The notes under the pieces are model-generated. The model was not told the DNA's origin and did no database searches. It worked only from the letters and a program-made list of their open reading frames with translations. The position numbers and the translations under genes are program-made. Source: Nautilus pompilius (Eukaryota; Mollusca; Cephalopoda; Nautilida; Nautilidae). Taken from it: DNA of 64,000 nucleotides. This document shows, in pieces, positions 56,552 through 61,800 of the stretch (positions are counted from its first letter, which is position 1; the number at the start of each line of letters is the position of its first letter). The DNA lies in contig JACATO010002731.1 of the NCBI GenBank assembly GCA_018389105.1, forward strand, positions 434,001 through 498,000, in the 5' to 3' direction.

Positions 56552-58874
56552 TATTAAATTTAAATAAAGCTGCATCTGGTTTAATCAAACTAGATCTTTA
56601 CATTTAACAAAGTTTTCTCTGGCCTTTCCAAACACTGCTACCTCTTTTCCGATCAATTGCCATGGCTGACAAACATTTTATCATGTTCTTCATCATATTT
56701 CAGCCTTTCCAACTCTTTACTGTACAGCTGATTTTACCTAAATTCTTTTCTTTTCCACTTTTCATTTTTTTTTGTTGTTGTTGTCTCTATGCCAGAGGCT
56801 TAGCACTACAATTTACTAAAAGTAATGGCTAAGGACCACTGATTTATATTATTATCTATGTAGCTACTTTTTTTTTGTCCCAGCCAAATGAAATGAGACG
56901 CAATAAAAACTGTGCATACAGGAAACTTAGTAAACTGTTGACTCCACTCACATGATGTTCATGTGCAAAAAAGCTCTGTTACTCACCACTTGTACTGCCA
57001 TGGAACTGACACATACAATATTCAAACATGCAGATGTGCACACATTATCTTTATTATAATATGCATTATCTAAGAACAAATACAACTCTGCCAAAGCAAA
57101 AAAAAATAATGTGAAAAGAGGGAGTTCTATACAATATGCACAGGACTAAACACTTTGAGTATCATAATTTTTTGTTCTCTTTTTATATAAGCCATCAGCT
57201 GATCAGTTAGGTAAAAGTCATTTGAGCAATCAGCAGTTAAAGAGTTAAAGTCTGTGTAGCCTAACAGAATAGTTCCAGGGCTAATGCTAATCCCAAAGCC
57301 CTGCTGAAAATTAACAAAGCTTGCTTGCAGAAATTTCTTGTATTATTTGCCATCATTTAATGTTTACATGAAAGCTAAATTATAAATAAGTTTTACTATT
57401 AAAGGAAGCACCAATCAAAAAAAAAAAAACATGCATGCACACAAACAAAGGTTTCATTGTTATTGTTCTTTCCCAATAAGAGGTGGAAGGTATTCTCTTC
57501 GCCATAGATAGTTTTTTTTAAAAAGTAAAGATTAGATTTATCACCTTAATTTCATAGATGCAAAACTTTGGCAACATGGATAACTTATTAACTTATAATT
57601 TCCTGATAGAAATAATAAAATTACAGCTATAATTTTATTATGTTCTCATTTAAAAATTAGATAATTCTTGAGAAACAAATTTTATTCTATACTTATTAAA
57701 TCCAACAGCATATCTCACCTGTCAATGAGATTAATAAAATACCATAAAAAATTAACCATATCATAAAACACCAATTTAAGAAAAGTTTAGTATTATTGCA
57801 GAAGATCCTAATTTATGTTATCTTGAATATGTTGTACAAGTAGAAGGAAGCCATGAGTGAGATATTGGAATAGCTTCAGCACAGGTTTTCAAGAATCTTC
57901 CTAGAATTTAAACATGTAGAATATTCAGAGTAATTAAAATCAGCCAAGTTTAAAATATTTTTTTAGAAATAAAGATTCTGAATTATAAAACCAAAAAATT
58001 TCCAGATTTAAACAATTAAAATGTCCTTCTCAAGACTAAACCATAAAGGTGGTAACAGGTAAAGATCATCAGAATGTAGGCTTATTAGTTAGTTATATTA
58101 CTAGTAATAAGGTGAAGAGGGCAGTGTGATGGTCCAGAGCTAGATTACTGGACAACTATGGCTTAGGATCCGAATTTAAATCCTAGACTTGACTGGCTTG
58201 ATTTGATATACATCTGTAGCATGGCTTCTTAGCCAGCCATATGGATTTCCTCTGGGATCTCTGGTTTCTTTCCACATCAGAAAAATTAAGCATTTTTTTT
58301 AAGGACTTCCTATGGTCTGCATGTAGCTAACCTCAACACCATGTTCTCCTTCATAATTCCTCTGATGGATGCTTTGTGAACTGACATTGGCACACAGATT
58401 CAAAGGAGGAAAATTTGCAAATTAATTCTCTATTTTCTGTAGAGGATCATATTTATCATTAAATTATAAAACTTCACAAACACAAACTTTTTTTAAAATC
58501 TGAAACATAATTAGGCTACAACATTTCAAATGGTGCACAGCTGTTGTTTTTGTTTTTATAAATTGTCAATATTTAAGTAAAATTATTTAATAATTAAAAT
58601 TTGAGAAATAGCTTTAAAATCAGTTAAAACAATGACTTTATACAAAAAGTGCAAGGTTATGTTTGTAGTAAATCTCCTTGTATCCACTAGATGCTAAATA
58701 ATTATTATTAATTAACCTTCACAATCTTTCAAAATTTACCTTCCATTAAAACTCAAGACTTTACAGAGAGTCCATTGAATTTTTGTTACTCACCGAAATT
58801 ATCCGGTCTCCAACCTCAAGTTTACCATCCCTGTGAGCAGTAGCACCATCCACTATCCTCGAAATGTAAATTGC
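8017..58874 (-). CDS. scrib: Scribble homolog (LAP-family PDZ scaffold), partial, 11 exons
   Basis: Scribble proteins are cortical scaffolds that set apical-basal polarity with Dlg and Lgl; their PDZ domains bind C-terminal peptides of membrane and signalling partners. The exons (58794-58874, 48377-49057, 20677-20787, 19696-19755, 15538-15654, 14946-15062, 12686-12748, 11574-11792, 9974-10030, 9725-9859, 8017-8076) join in one open frame of 567 codons. They encode the second half of PDZ2, a linker of about 190 residues, PDZ3 (loop GPLGLSIVGG), PDZ4 (loop EKLGMSIKGG) and a Glu/Lys-rich tail. Order, spacing and signatures (DHSS.PFG in PDZ3, GGARG..NP.D.TDEGIF in PDZ4, NGQSLLGASHQEAV at the PDZ4 end) match Scribble PDZ2-4 rather than Erbin or Densin, which have a single PDZ. 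All junctions are GT-AG. N-terminal LRRs, PDZ1 and the stop codon were not found. Family assignment is very strong; exon completeness at both ends is open. Confidence 0.95.
8077..9724 (-). other. scrib intron (1,648 bp)
   Basis: It contains the hAT-type MITE at 8286-8745 and a short (TC)n/(CA)n run near 8897-8917. Otherwise it is AT-rich with no coding signal. Confidence 0.75.
8286..8745. mobile_element. 460-bp hAT-type MITE
   Basis: The termini are inverted repeats: caggggcgtagctag on the left and tagctacacccctg on the right. The flanks are gctttagc (8278-8285) and gatttagc (8746-8753), an 8-bp duplication with one mismatch, as expected for hAT elements. GC-rich subterminal blocks (gccgcccggggcgg near 8310 and 8699) stand out from the AT-rich surroundings. 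The interior is AT-rich with no transposase motif, so it is non-autonomous. Confidence 0.75.
9725..9859 (-). CDS. scrib: scrib exon: charged helix and acidic tail
   Basis: 45 codons, phase 0, acceptor tttcag and donor gtagga. It begins ENMRKEREEANKLLDMVD, which continues the charged helix of the previous exon in frame, and then becomes mixed and acidic (TLEDDQPKQLQPDSLPQ). No domain is recognisable. Support comes from frame continuity, splice sites and composition. Confidence 0.8.
9974..10030 (-). CDS. scrib: scrib exon: acidic/basic helical tail segment
   Basis: 19 codons, phase 0, acceptor tctgcag and donor gtgtgc. EQEMLREAEEWEKEDLQKM is a highly charged, helix-forming stretch like the coiled-coil region after PDZ4 in Scribble. 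The donor fits the consensus poorly, which could allow regulated use; this is inference. Confidence 0.8.
10031..11573 (-). other. scrib intron (1,543 bp)
   Basis: AT-rich with a possible SINE remnant at 11190-11310; nothing else recognised. The short intron 9860-9973 between the two tail exons also holds nothing. Confidence 0.75.
11190..11310 (+). repeat. possible tRNA-derived SINE remnant
   Basis: A box-A-like tggcatagtgag and, about 55 bases later, a box-B-like gattcaaaac lie in tRNA order, in a patch of less AT-rich sequence. No tail or target duplication was found, and the spacing is longer than in a tRNA. Confidence 0.3.
11574..11792 (-). CDS. scrib: scrib exon: PDZ4 end and post-PDZ segment
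   Basis: 73 codons, phase 0, acceptor tttcag and donor gtactg. VNGQSLLGASHQEAVRALRS contains alpha-B with the specificity His; VILVCDGYDGS is the last strand with the Scribble hallmark VCDG. About 40 residues follow, including a Ser-rich DSISSIDKDDEEH cluster that resembles the SLESISSIDRE stretch after PDZ4 in vertebrate SCRIB. The donor is non-optimal. Confidence 0.95.
11793..12685 (-). other. scrib intron (893 bp)
   Basis: AT-rich unique-looking sequence; nothing recognised. Confidence 0.75.
12686..12748 (-). CDS. scrib: scrib exon: PDZ4 middle
   Basis: 21 codons, phase 0, acceptor ttttag and donor gtaagt. ISNDGAVAKDGRLTVGQRIL is the alpha-A to beta4 part of PDZ4. GQRIL stands where most PDZ domains have GDRIL; vertebrate Scribble PDZ4 also departs here (GLRLL). 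Confidence 0.94.
12749..14945 (-). other. scrib intron (2,197 bp)
   Basis: AT-rich. It has a (TA)n tract around 13286-13325 and a sequence at 12958-12992 (cagccaaaattattgcttca) resembling the Tc1-type terminus seen at 20857. No coding signal. Confidence 0.7.
14946..15062 (-). CDS. scrib: scrib exon: PDZ4 first part with peptide-binding loop
   Basis: 39 codons, phase 0, acceptor attatag and donor gtaaga. ELFIYKHFGEKLGMSIKGG carries beta1, the carboxylate-binding loop (KLGMS) and beta2. ARGFSDNPIDRTDEGIFLSK is the long Scribble-type PDZ4 beta2-beta3 loop followed by beta3. Confidence 0.95.
15063..15537 (-). other. scrib intron (475 bp)
   Basis: AT-rich; nothing recognised. Confidence 0.8.
15538..15654 (-). 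CDS. scrib: scrib exon: PDZ3 end and PDZ3-PDZ4 connector
   Basis: 39 codons, phase 0, acceptor atttag and donor gtgagc. VNGKDITKSTHQDAVMAL gives the turn and alpha-B helix with the specificity His (THQDA, class I). IDLKVQHDPPPKGLK closes the domain and forms the very short linker to PDZ4, a tandem arrangement known for Scribble. Confidence 0.95.
16190..17350 (-). mobile_element. Tc1/mariner-superfamily relic, copy B
   Basis: The same family and orientation as the copy at 490-1660. Minus-strand translation near 16440-16540 reads DLASPEFLWGIMKYRIYVEK, a degraded DLTPLDFFLWGxLKxxVY block from the transposase C-terminus. The terminus is TA then cagaatgtttc (16190), matching cagggtgttcc of copy A. 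Further shared blocks are the gcaatatttgtaga region near 16700 and the attcctccag region near 17228. Frames are destroyed. The upper boundary is approximate. Confidence 0.6.
17749..19188 (-). mobile_element. 1,440-bp non-autonomous hAT element (GTF2IRD2-like family)
   Basis: The termini are cagaggtctccaaact and its near-perfect inverse (cagaggtctctaaact on the minus strand). The flanks are ctatagag and ctaaagag, an 8-bp duplication with one mismatch. The interior is collinear with the 3.43-kb copy at 50353-53783 but lacks about 2 kb: the 5' leader joins straight to the C-terminal third of the transposase. BED finger and catalytic Asp motifs are therefore absent and the element cannot move itself. 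Confidence 0.9.
18035..18650 (-). pseudogene. hAT transposase C-terminal fragment
   Basis: The minus strand from about 18650 encodes NLKLQGATNLICDLLTHVQA, then FQNPFDCNVETLPNQL, then the hAT dimerisation block SIFGTTYLCEQTFSKLKYIK. A frameshift and a stop near 18400-18600 separate the parts. It closely matches residues encoded at 52875-53460 of the longer copy, with small changes such as RKYKEGD for SKYEGD. Confidence 0.88.
19696..19755 (-). CDS. scrib: scrib exon: PDZ3 middle
   Basis: 20 codons, phase 0, acceptor tctttag and donor gtaagt. IVKDGAAAQTGLRIGDRILL is the alpha-A and GDRIL strand segment of PDZ3. The exon ends directly before the V/I-N-G turn, as the matching exons of PDZ2 and PDZ4 do. 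Confidence 0.94.
19756..20676 (-). other. scrib intron (921 bp)
   Basis: AT-rich; nothing recognised. Confidence 0.75.
20677..20787 (-). CDS. scrib: scrib exon: PDZ3 first part with peptide-binding loop
   Basis: 37 codons, phase 0, acceptor ttcacag and donor gtacag. It begins NIQVIKAGGPLGLSIVGG, containing beta1, the GLGF-type carboxylate-binding loop (PLGLS) and beta2. It continues DHSSIPFGMDEPGVFVSK, the beta2-beta3 loop and beta3 typical of Scribble PDZ3. The donor (gtacag) is weaker than gtaagt. Confidence 0.95.
20857..20895 (+). repeat. isolated Tc1-type terminal repeat
   Basis: After a TA dinucleotide, agtggccaaaattattgcat resembles the terminal repeat of Tc1-like elements (CAGTGGCCAAAA...). 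A similar sequence is at 12958. No partner end or transposase was found next to it. Confidence 0.3.
21749..22758 (-). mobile_element. pogo/Tigger-like element, about 1 kb
   Basis: The left end is TA then cagtcaaacctg; the right end is cagatttgactg then TA. These are inverted termini of the pogo type with TA duplication (21747-21748 and 22759-22760). On the minus strand, 21912-22118 reads LTSLKKKIGVIKIHEQHGLS, which resembles the first helix-turn-helix of CENP-B/pogo proteins (LSLKEKIxVIxxHExG). No DDE domain is recognisable; it is an internally deleted or very degraded copy. Confidence 0.5.
22961..23157. repeat. 50-bp tandem repeat, four diverged units
   Basis: Units start at 22961, 23011, 23061 and 23111, each with aatact followed by a tctgaacattgg-like end. 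The first three are exactly 50 bp and the fourth is 47 bp. A fragment of a fifth begins at 23158 (aatattataactt). Confidence 0.85.
24230..25076 (-). pseudogene. Tc1-like transposase, degraded
   Basis: The minus strand starts MAKTKQLS at 25076, the usual start of a common animal Tc1 group. Recognisable blocks follow in order and in shifting frames: RRRLKITGLIGRKA (second HTH end), DTICDFYKIENTLNKQGYY, RQDNDLTHTSVLCQNYL (second catalytic Asp) and MEWPPQSLDLNPIE (third catalytic block). Many stops and frameshifts are present. Candidate termini are aaaagtttgggtacacc (23287-23303) and its loose inverse near 25357-25375, but the region 23300-24200 is not typical Tc1 sequence. Confidence 0.8.
29967..30015. 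repeat. (TG)n microsatellite, imperfect
   Basis: A TG-dinucleotide tract interrupted by short variants (ttgagtg, ggtg). Confidence 0.9.
35532..35600 (+). repeat. isolated pogo-type terminus
   Basis: TA followed by cagtagacccgataactcat, then a second cctggataactcagat unit: the doubled gataactc pattern is typical of pogo-type terminal repeats in many invertebrates. No matching inverted end was found; the hAT insertion starting about 600 bp downstream may have separated it, but this is unproven. Confidence 0.4.
36705..36962 (+). other. probable 5'-UTR intron of the hAT transposase transcript
   Basis: A consensus donor (ccg|gtgagt at 36705) and acceptor (tgctttcag ending 36962) bracket 258 bp. 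The acceptor ends one base before the ATG of the transposase reading MPPKK. Inferred from sequence only. Confidence 0.45.
36964..38711 (+). pseudogene. hAT transposase, ZBED5/SCAND3 type, frameshifted
   Basis: Order of domains: start MPPKK; BED zinc finger with C-x2-C and H-x4-H (CILCSEVLASISLK, KLKRHLETKH); first catalytic Asp in FAIQLDETTDAANLA; second in CTDGAQVM; conserved SNVRWLSKGKVL; and the C-terminal dimerisation block PFATTYECETAFSTLLAIKT, ending QVHPSH and TGA. Breaks: one extra A in the A7 run just after the start (36973-36979), a frameshift near 37685, a deletion with frameshift near 38035-38090, an in-frame stop near 38168, a frameshift near 38340, and a TAG at 38451-38453. It is inactive but well preserved between breaks, so a fairly young insertion compared with the Tc1/mariner relics. 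Confidence 0.88.
41720..41940 (-). pseudogene. possible Tc1-like helix-turn-helix relic
   Basis: With one frame change the minus strand reads QQLMDFEKG, VGHGTLVEA, then VPLSTVKRVIV. This recalls the N-terminal DFErG...GlS...lgvs.STVsRv pattern of Tc1-type transposases. No catalytic block follows clearly. Weak. Confidence 0.28.
48230..48345 (-). repeat. possible tRNA-derived SINE next to a scrib splice donor
   Basis: On the minus strand, cagtggtagagcattag (box A and D-arm-like) is followed by agttctcaatctgg (weak box-B-like) in a less AT-rich patch. It starts within about 50 bases of the donor of the linker exon. No duplication was found. Confidence 0.3.
48377..49057 (-). CDS. scrib: scrib exon: end of PDZ2 plus S/T/P/Q-rich linker
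   Basis: 227 codons, phase 0, acceptor tttgcag and donor gtaagt; the largest exon here. Residues 1-32 finish PDZ2: INGVDMQDARHDQAV carries the alpha-B helix whose His (ARHD) is the usual selector for Ser/Thr at position -2 of ligands (class I), then ISLVIYRE as the last strand. About 190 residues follow that are rich in Ser, Thr, Pro, Gln and Asn with no fold I recognise; this matches the low-conservation linker between PDZ2 and PDZ3 of other Scribbles. The exon ends HPYKVE, which joins directly to PDZ3 as in the vertebrate PYPVEEI junction. Confidence 0.95.
50353..53783 (+). mobile_element. 3,431-bp hAT element (GTF2IRD2-like family), near full length
   Basis: The termini are cagaggtctccaaact and its near-inverse agtttggagacctctg. 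The flanks are ctaaagat (50345-50352) and ctatagat (53784-53791), an 8-bp duplication with one mismatch. It carries a complete but mutated transposase. It is the parent type of the 1,440-bp copy at 17749-19188. Its subterminal GC-rich blocks (acggcccacggcgg and the cggcccacgcagg region) contrast with the AT-rich intron. Confidence 0.92.
51690..53464 (+). pseudogene. hAT transposase, GTF2IRD2-like, frameshifted
   Basis: It starts near RKVDIECRLFNEEWG, then the BED zinc finger (CLVCRETVAVL, RRHYETRH), first catalytic Asp in FYSIALDESND, second in CVTVDAGRNMSG, the conserved AIRWLSC block, and the C-terminal dimerisation block GLLSIFGTTYLCEQTFS. Breaks: an extra T near 51784, a frameshift near 52165, one extra A in the A7 run near 52377-52385, and a TGA replacing a codon at 52724-52726 right after RWLSC. 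A 5' splice acceptor (cttttcag near 51679) may precede the coding region. GTF2IRD2 in mammals contains a domesticated transposase of this type; there is no sign of domestication here because the frame is broken. Confidence 0.9.
55826..56400 (-). pseudogene. mariner (DD34D) transposase, C-terminal half
   Basis: The minus strand reads PKKVMVSVWWTATGVMHYNFL, an in-frame stop, GPILLHENAHPHVAK, YSPDLSPTDYHLFKHLD, and ends WLKHIDCNGAYFD with a stop at 55907. The 3' terminus ttaggctgtacaaaagtttt follows at 55826 next to TA, a mariner-type repeat. There are 34 residues between the second and third catalytic positions, confirming DD34D. The second catalytic Asp is Glu (LLHEN for LLHDN) and the WWD motif is WWT. 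The N-terminal half and the first catalytic Asp are missing. Confidence 0.88.
56491..56550. repeat. (TAT)n microsatellite, about 20 units
   Basis: An uninterrupted trinucleotide array about 90 bp beyond the truncated end of the mariner fragment. Confidence 0.97.
58100..58400 (+). repeat. probable tRNA-derived SINE
   Basis: The patch begins gggcagtgtgatggtccaga (box-A region) and has a box-B-like gaatttaaatcct about 40 bases on, in tRNA order. A less AT-rich body follows (agccagccatatgg, ctctgggatctctgg). No tail or target duplication was identified. It ends about 390 bp from the PDZ2 exon. Confidence 0.42.
58794..58874 (-). CDS. scrib: scrib exon: PDZ2, beta3 to alpha-A region
   Basis: 27 codons, phase 0 at both ends, acceptor ctgcag and donor gtgagt. 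It starts AIYISRIVDG and ends KLEVGDRIIS, the segment from strand beta3 (I.ISRI) through the conserved HRDG.L.VGDR.. turn of Scribble PDZ2. The exon for the carboxylate-binding loop (GLGFSIAGG-like) is not seen in the following 5 kb upstream and probably lies beyond the window. Confidence 0.93.
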
Positions 58875-61800
58875 CTGCAGGAATGCAAATAATAAAATTT
58901 AATTATTAAAAAAGTTGTTAGCTATTAGCAAATCTTACAAACAGAACTTGCTGGTTGGCCATATTTTACTGTGTAAACAGTTATATTTAAGTTTTACTAA
59001 TACAAATTAAACAGAGAAAAATATTTTCATGTTTAAGCAGCGCAATGGCCATAGCACCAATACAAGCATCTTTGTTATGAACAGAAACATGACACTTACA
59101 AGACTTTCAAAATGAAATTCTAAATTGTTCTTCAATTGATTTGATACAACTGTGTTGAAGGTATTATAATGACACATCAGAATTCTGACCTTGCTTACCA
59201 ATGATATACTCACTAATGCTTAATATTTCTTGGACAACTTAACCTTTCACAACCAAAATAGTTAAGAGGGAAACAACATCACAAGAATCCAAATTCAAAA
59301 CTGTAATATATTGCCCAATTAGTGCCAATAGTAACTTTAAAAAAAAAAATTTAGTATATTTAAAATTTTACTTTTATACTTAAAAAATAAATACTAACAG
59401 ATACTGATTCTATAACAATGACTGCCTCTAAGTGCTTAAAATTCTGATAATAACAATTTTAAAATAAACTGTTTCAGAACAATTTGTTATAATGAATCTT
59501 GTGCCTTTGCAATGTACATTTTTTCTCATACTTGATAGATCTCTAACATCCTCTGATAAATTTTACATGCCTTGGTCTAAGAACGAGCAGTTTTATATTT
59601 CAAAAGCAACCCAAAGGCTACTTTAAACTAATTCAGGTAAACAAAACAAATAAACTCTCCAGTCTGGTACCTATATATCTTTGGTTTTTTTCTTTTTATT
59701 AATTTCTATACTTATTTCGCACTGCAAAATATAGTGATAACAAAAGATAGCGTTAATCTGACTCGATGATCTGAAAGAAATTTGAACAAATCGAATGTTC
59801 TTACAATTAAGTGTGTGCACTAAAAATTGCCAATTTTCTATTATTTTTAAAATAATTGAAAGACATTGGTCTATAATTTACTCACTACAATCTCTTTTAT
59901 TTTAATCAGAAAATTACACTGTAGAGTACTACAGTATAATTACAAAATGGATCAGTATATCAATCTAAATCTGCCATCAAGTAATCCTAATTTATTGCCA
60001 AATCACTAAATGAAGAAGGATAATTCAACCTTTTTTTGTTGTTAAATCTGAGATGATGCCAAAAGTTATAAAAAGAAATTAACTGGGTAAAATACAGTAA
60101 ACATTTGCACTAATTCCCATTAAAAGTTCAAGACATGGAATAGCCAATGTTTTCCAAATCATCTAATTTATACAGTTTTCTTACTACTTAACAAATCATT
60201 GTTAAATGGCTTAAGACTGCCCAAACCTTCTGTAAACTTAAGAACTTCGCATGTTGCAACTACCACTAAGACTTAAAAGGCATTATTTGTAAGAAGTACT
60301 AGTACCATTTCAGGTGAATGCATCAATGAAAGCAGCAGCAACAAGCAATTGTGTATGTATTTTTAAAGGCAATCAAAATGGTATGGACTTAATAGTTGTC
60401 TCTCTCTACATGCCAATTTTCAATTAAATATTTTATTAAATATCATTTAATTTTAGTAATAAAAAGGCCATAGTTTTCTCTTTGATCTTCATTCTTTCTT
60501 TCTTTCCCTAAAAAAAAATTCATGGTTATATTTTTCTCCAGTTGCATTACACTAAGATGGCTTCTGCTATAATGGGAAGAGAGTCACAAAAATCTAAATA
60601 AATCTTTTTTTAGTGTTTTACTGCTAGAATTTTCTTCCTTTGAACATACAACTTTTCCCTCTTTGCAAGGGGTATACATTCCTGGAAAAAGTGTGTGTAC
60701 AATGAATCCATATAAAGATGACCTAATAGTAGTATATGGAGAAATATATGAATATCTTCCCAACACCTGCCAAAGTCCCCCATTTTTTCATTCTATGAAA
60801 AAAGTGTAGTCAGAAGTTTTGGAGAGATGATTTATATCGAGGTAAAGTGTTGGTGAGGGTGCAATATTAGTTAAAGGAAGCAGGTGGTGGTGGGTCATCA
60901 GGGTTTGACTCTACCTCCAGTTGGCAGTGTGATGGAGCAGAGAGTTCCGCAGGAATATCAAATATTATCAATAGGCTGGCAGTTGTTTCTGAGCAGCTTG
61001 GTGTGCTAAGTGTTATGGAGATTTGTTCACATTATACATGTCTGAGGAAGGCAGCAGACTCACCCCCTCTCAAGCCGTCTAATAATTTCAAGTTTTGTTT
61101 TCAATGTCAACATTACCTATGGTTTCTTCATGGAGGGTGCCATTCAATAAAAATATAATCCAGAAAGTGAATAAAAACACAATAAATTTGTGCAAATCAC
61201 AAGCATGGTATATGTTTGATGTGGAAGATACAGACTGAAGTCACAATGAGGCTCCGTGTGGGTCATGAGTTACAGGTTAGAGCAGCGTACTCAATCTATC
61301 CTGGCCTGTTGTTGCCTCACTCACCAACTCAACTTCACAGGTGCTTAGTGCACATGATTAAAGCCCACCTTGCATCTTTTAAAACTGGTATTGAAAAATA
61401 AAACATGCATGAGTGAAACCACACATTCTGGGCCTGTACAAAGCAGAGGTAAATTGTATTATCATATCCCAGGTAATAAATATATAATTGCTATCCTAAA
61501 ACCATTATTATTACATAAATCCATGAATATTTTTTGCAGATTAATTTAAGTTGCATTTTTGACAGCTGTATTTTTTAAACAACTAGAAAAATCACAAATC
61601 ATCAGAAAGTATCAATTATATCACTTTCCTCTCCTAAAAATAATTAACGACAACACAAGATTTTTGGTATCATTTTTTGGTGTGCATGAATTTCTGAAGA
61701 TGAGACATTAATAGTTAGTACTCAGCAAATACCTATCTTCATCTTATTCTTCTTATTCTTACCTGCAGCTACCATTACAAGCTCATGAATATTTACATAG

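Larger units (their letters stand above)
49058..58793 (-). other. scrib intron (9,736 bp) inside PDZ2
   Basis: It contains the full-length hAT element (50353-53783), the mariner half (55826-56400), the (TAT)n array (56491-56550) and a SINE-like patch (58100-58400). The stretches 49060-50340, 53800-55820 and 56560-58080 are AT-rich with no recognisable feature. Confidence 0.85.

Noticed and set aside
56383..56607. Open frame with a poly-Tyr run.
   Set aside because: It is a translation of the (TAT)n microsatellite.
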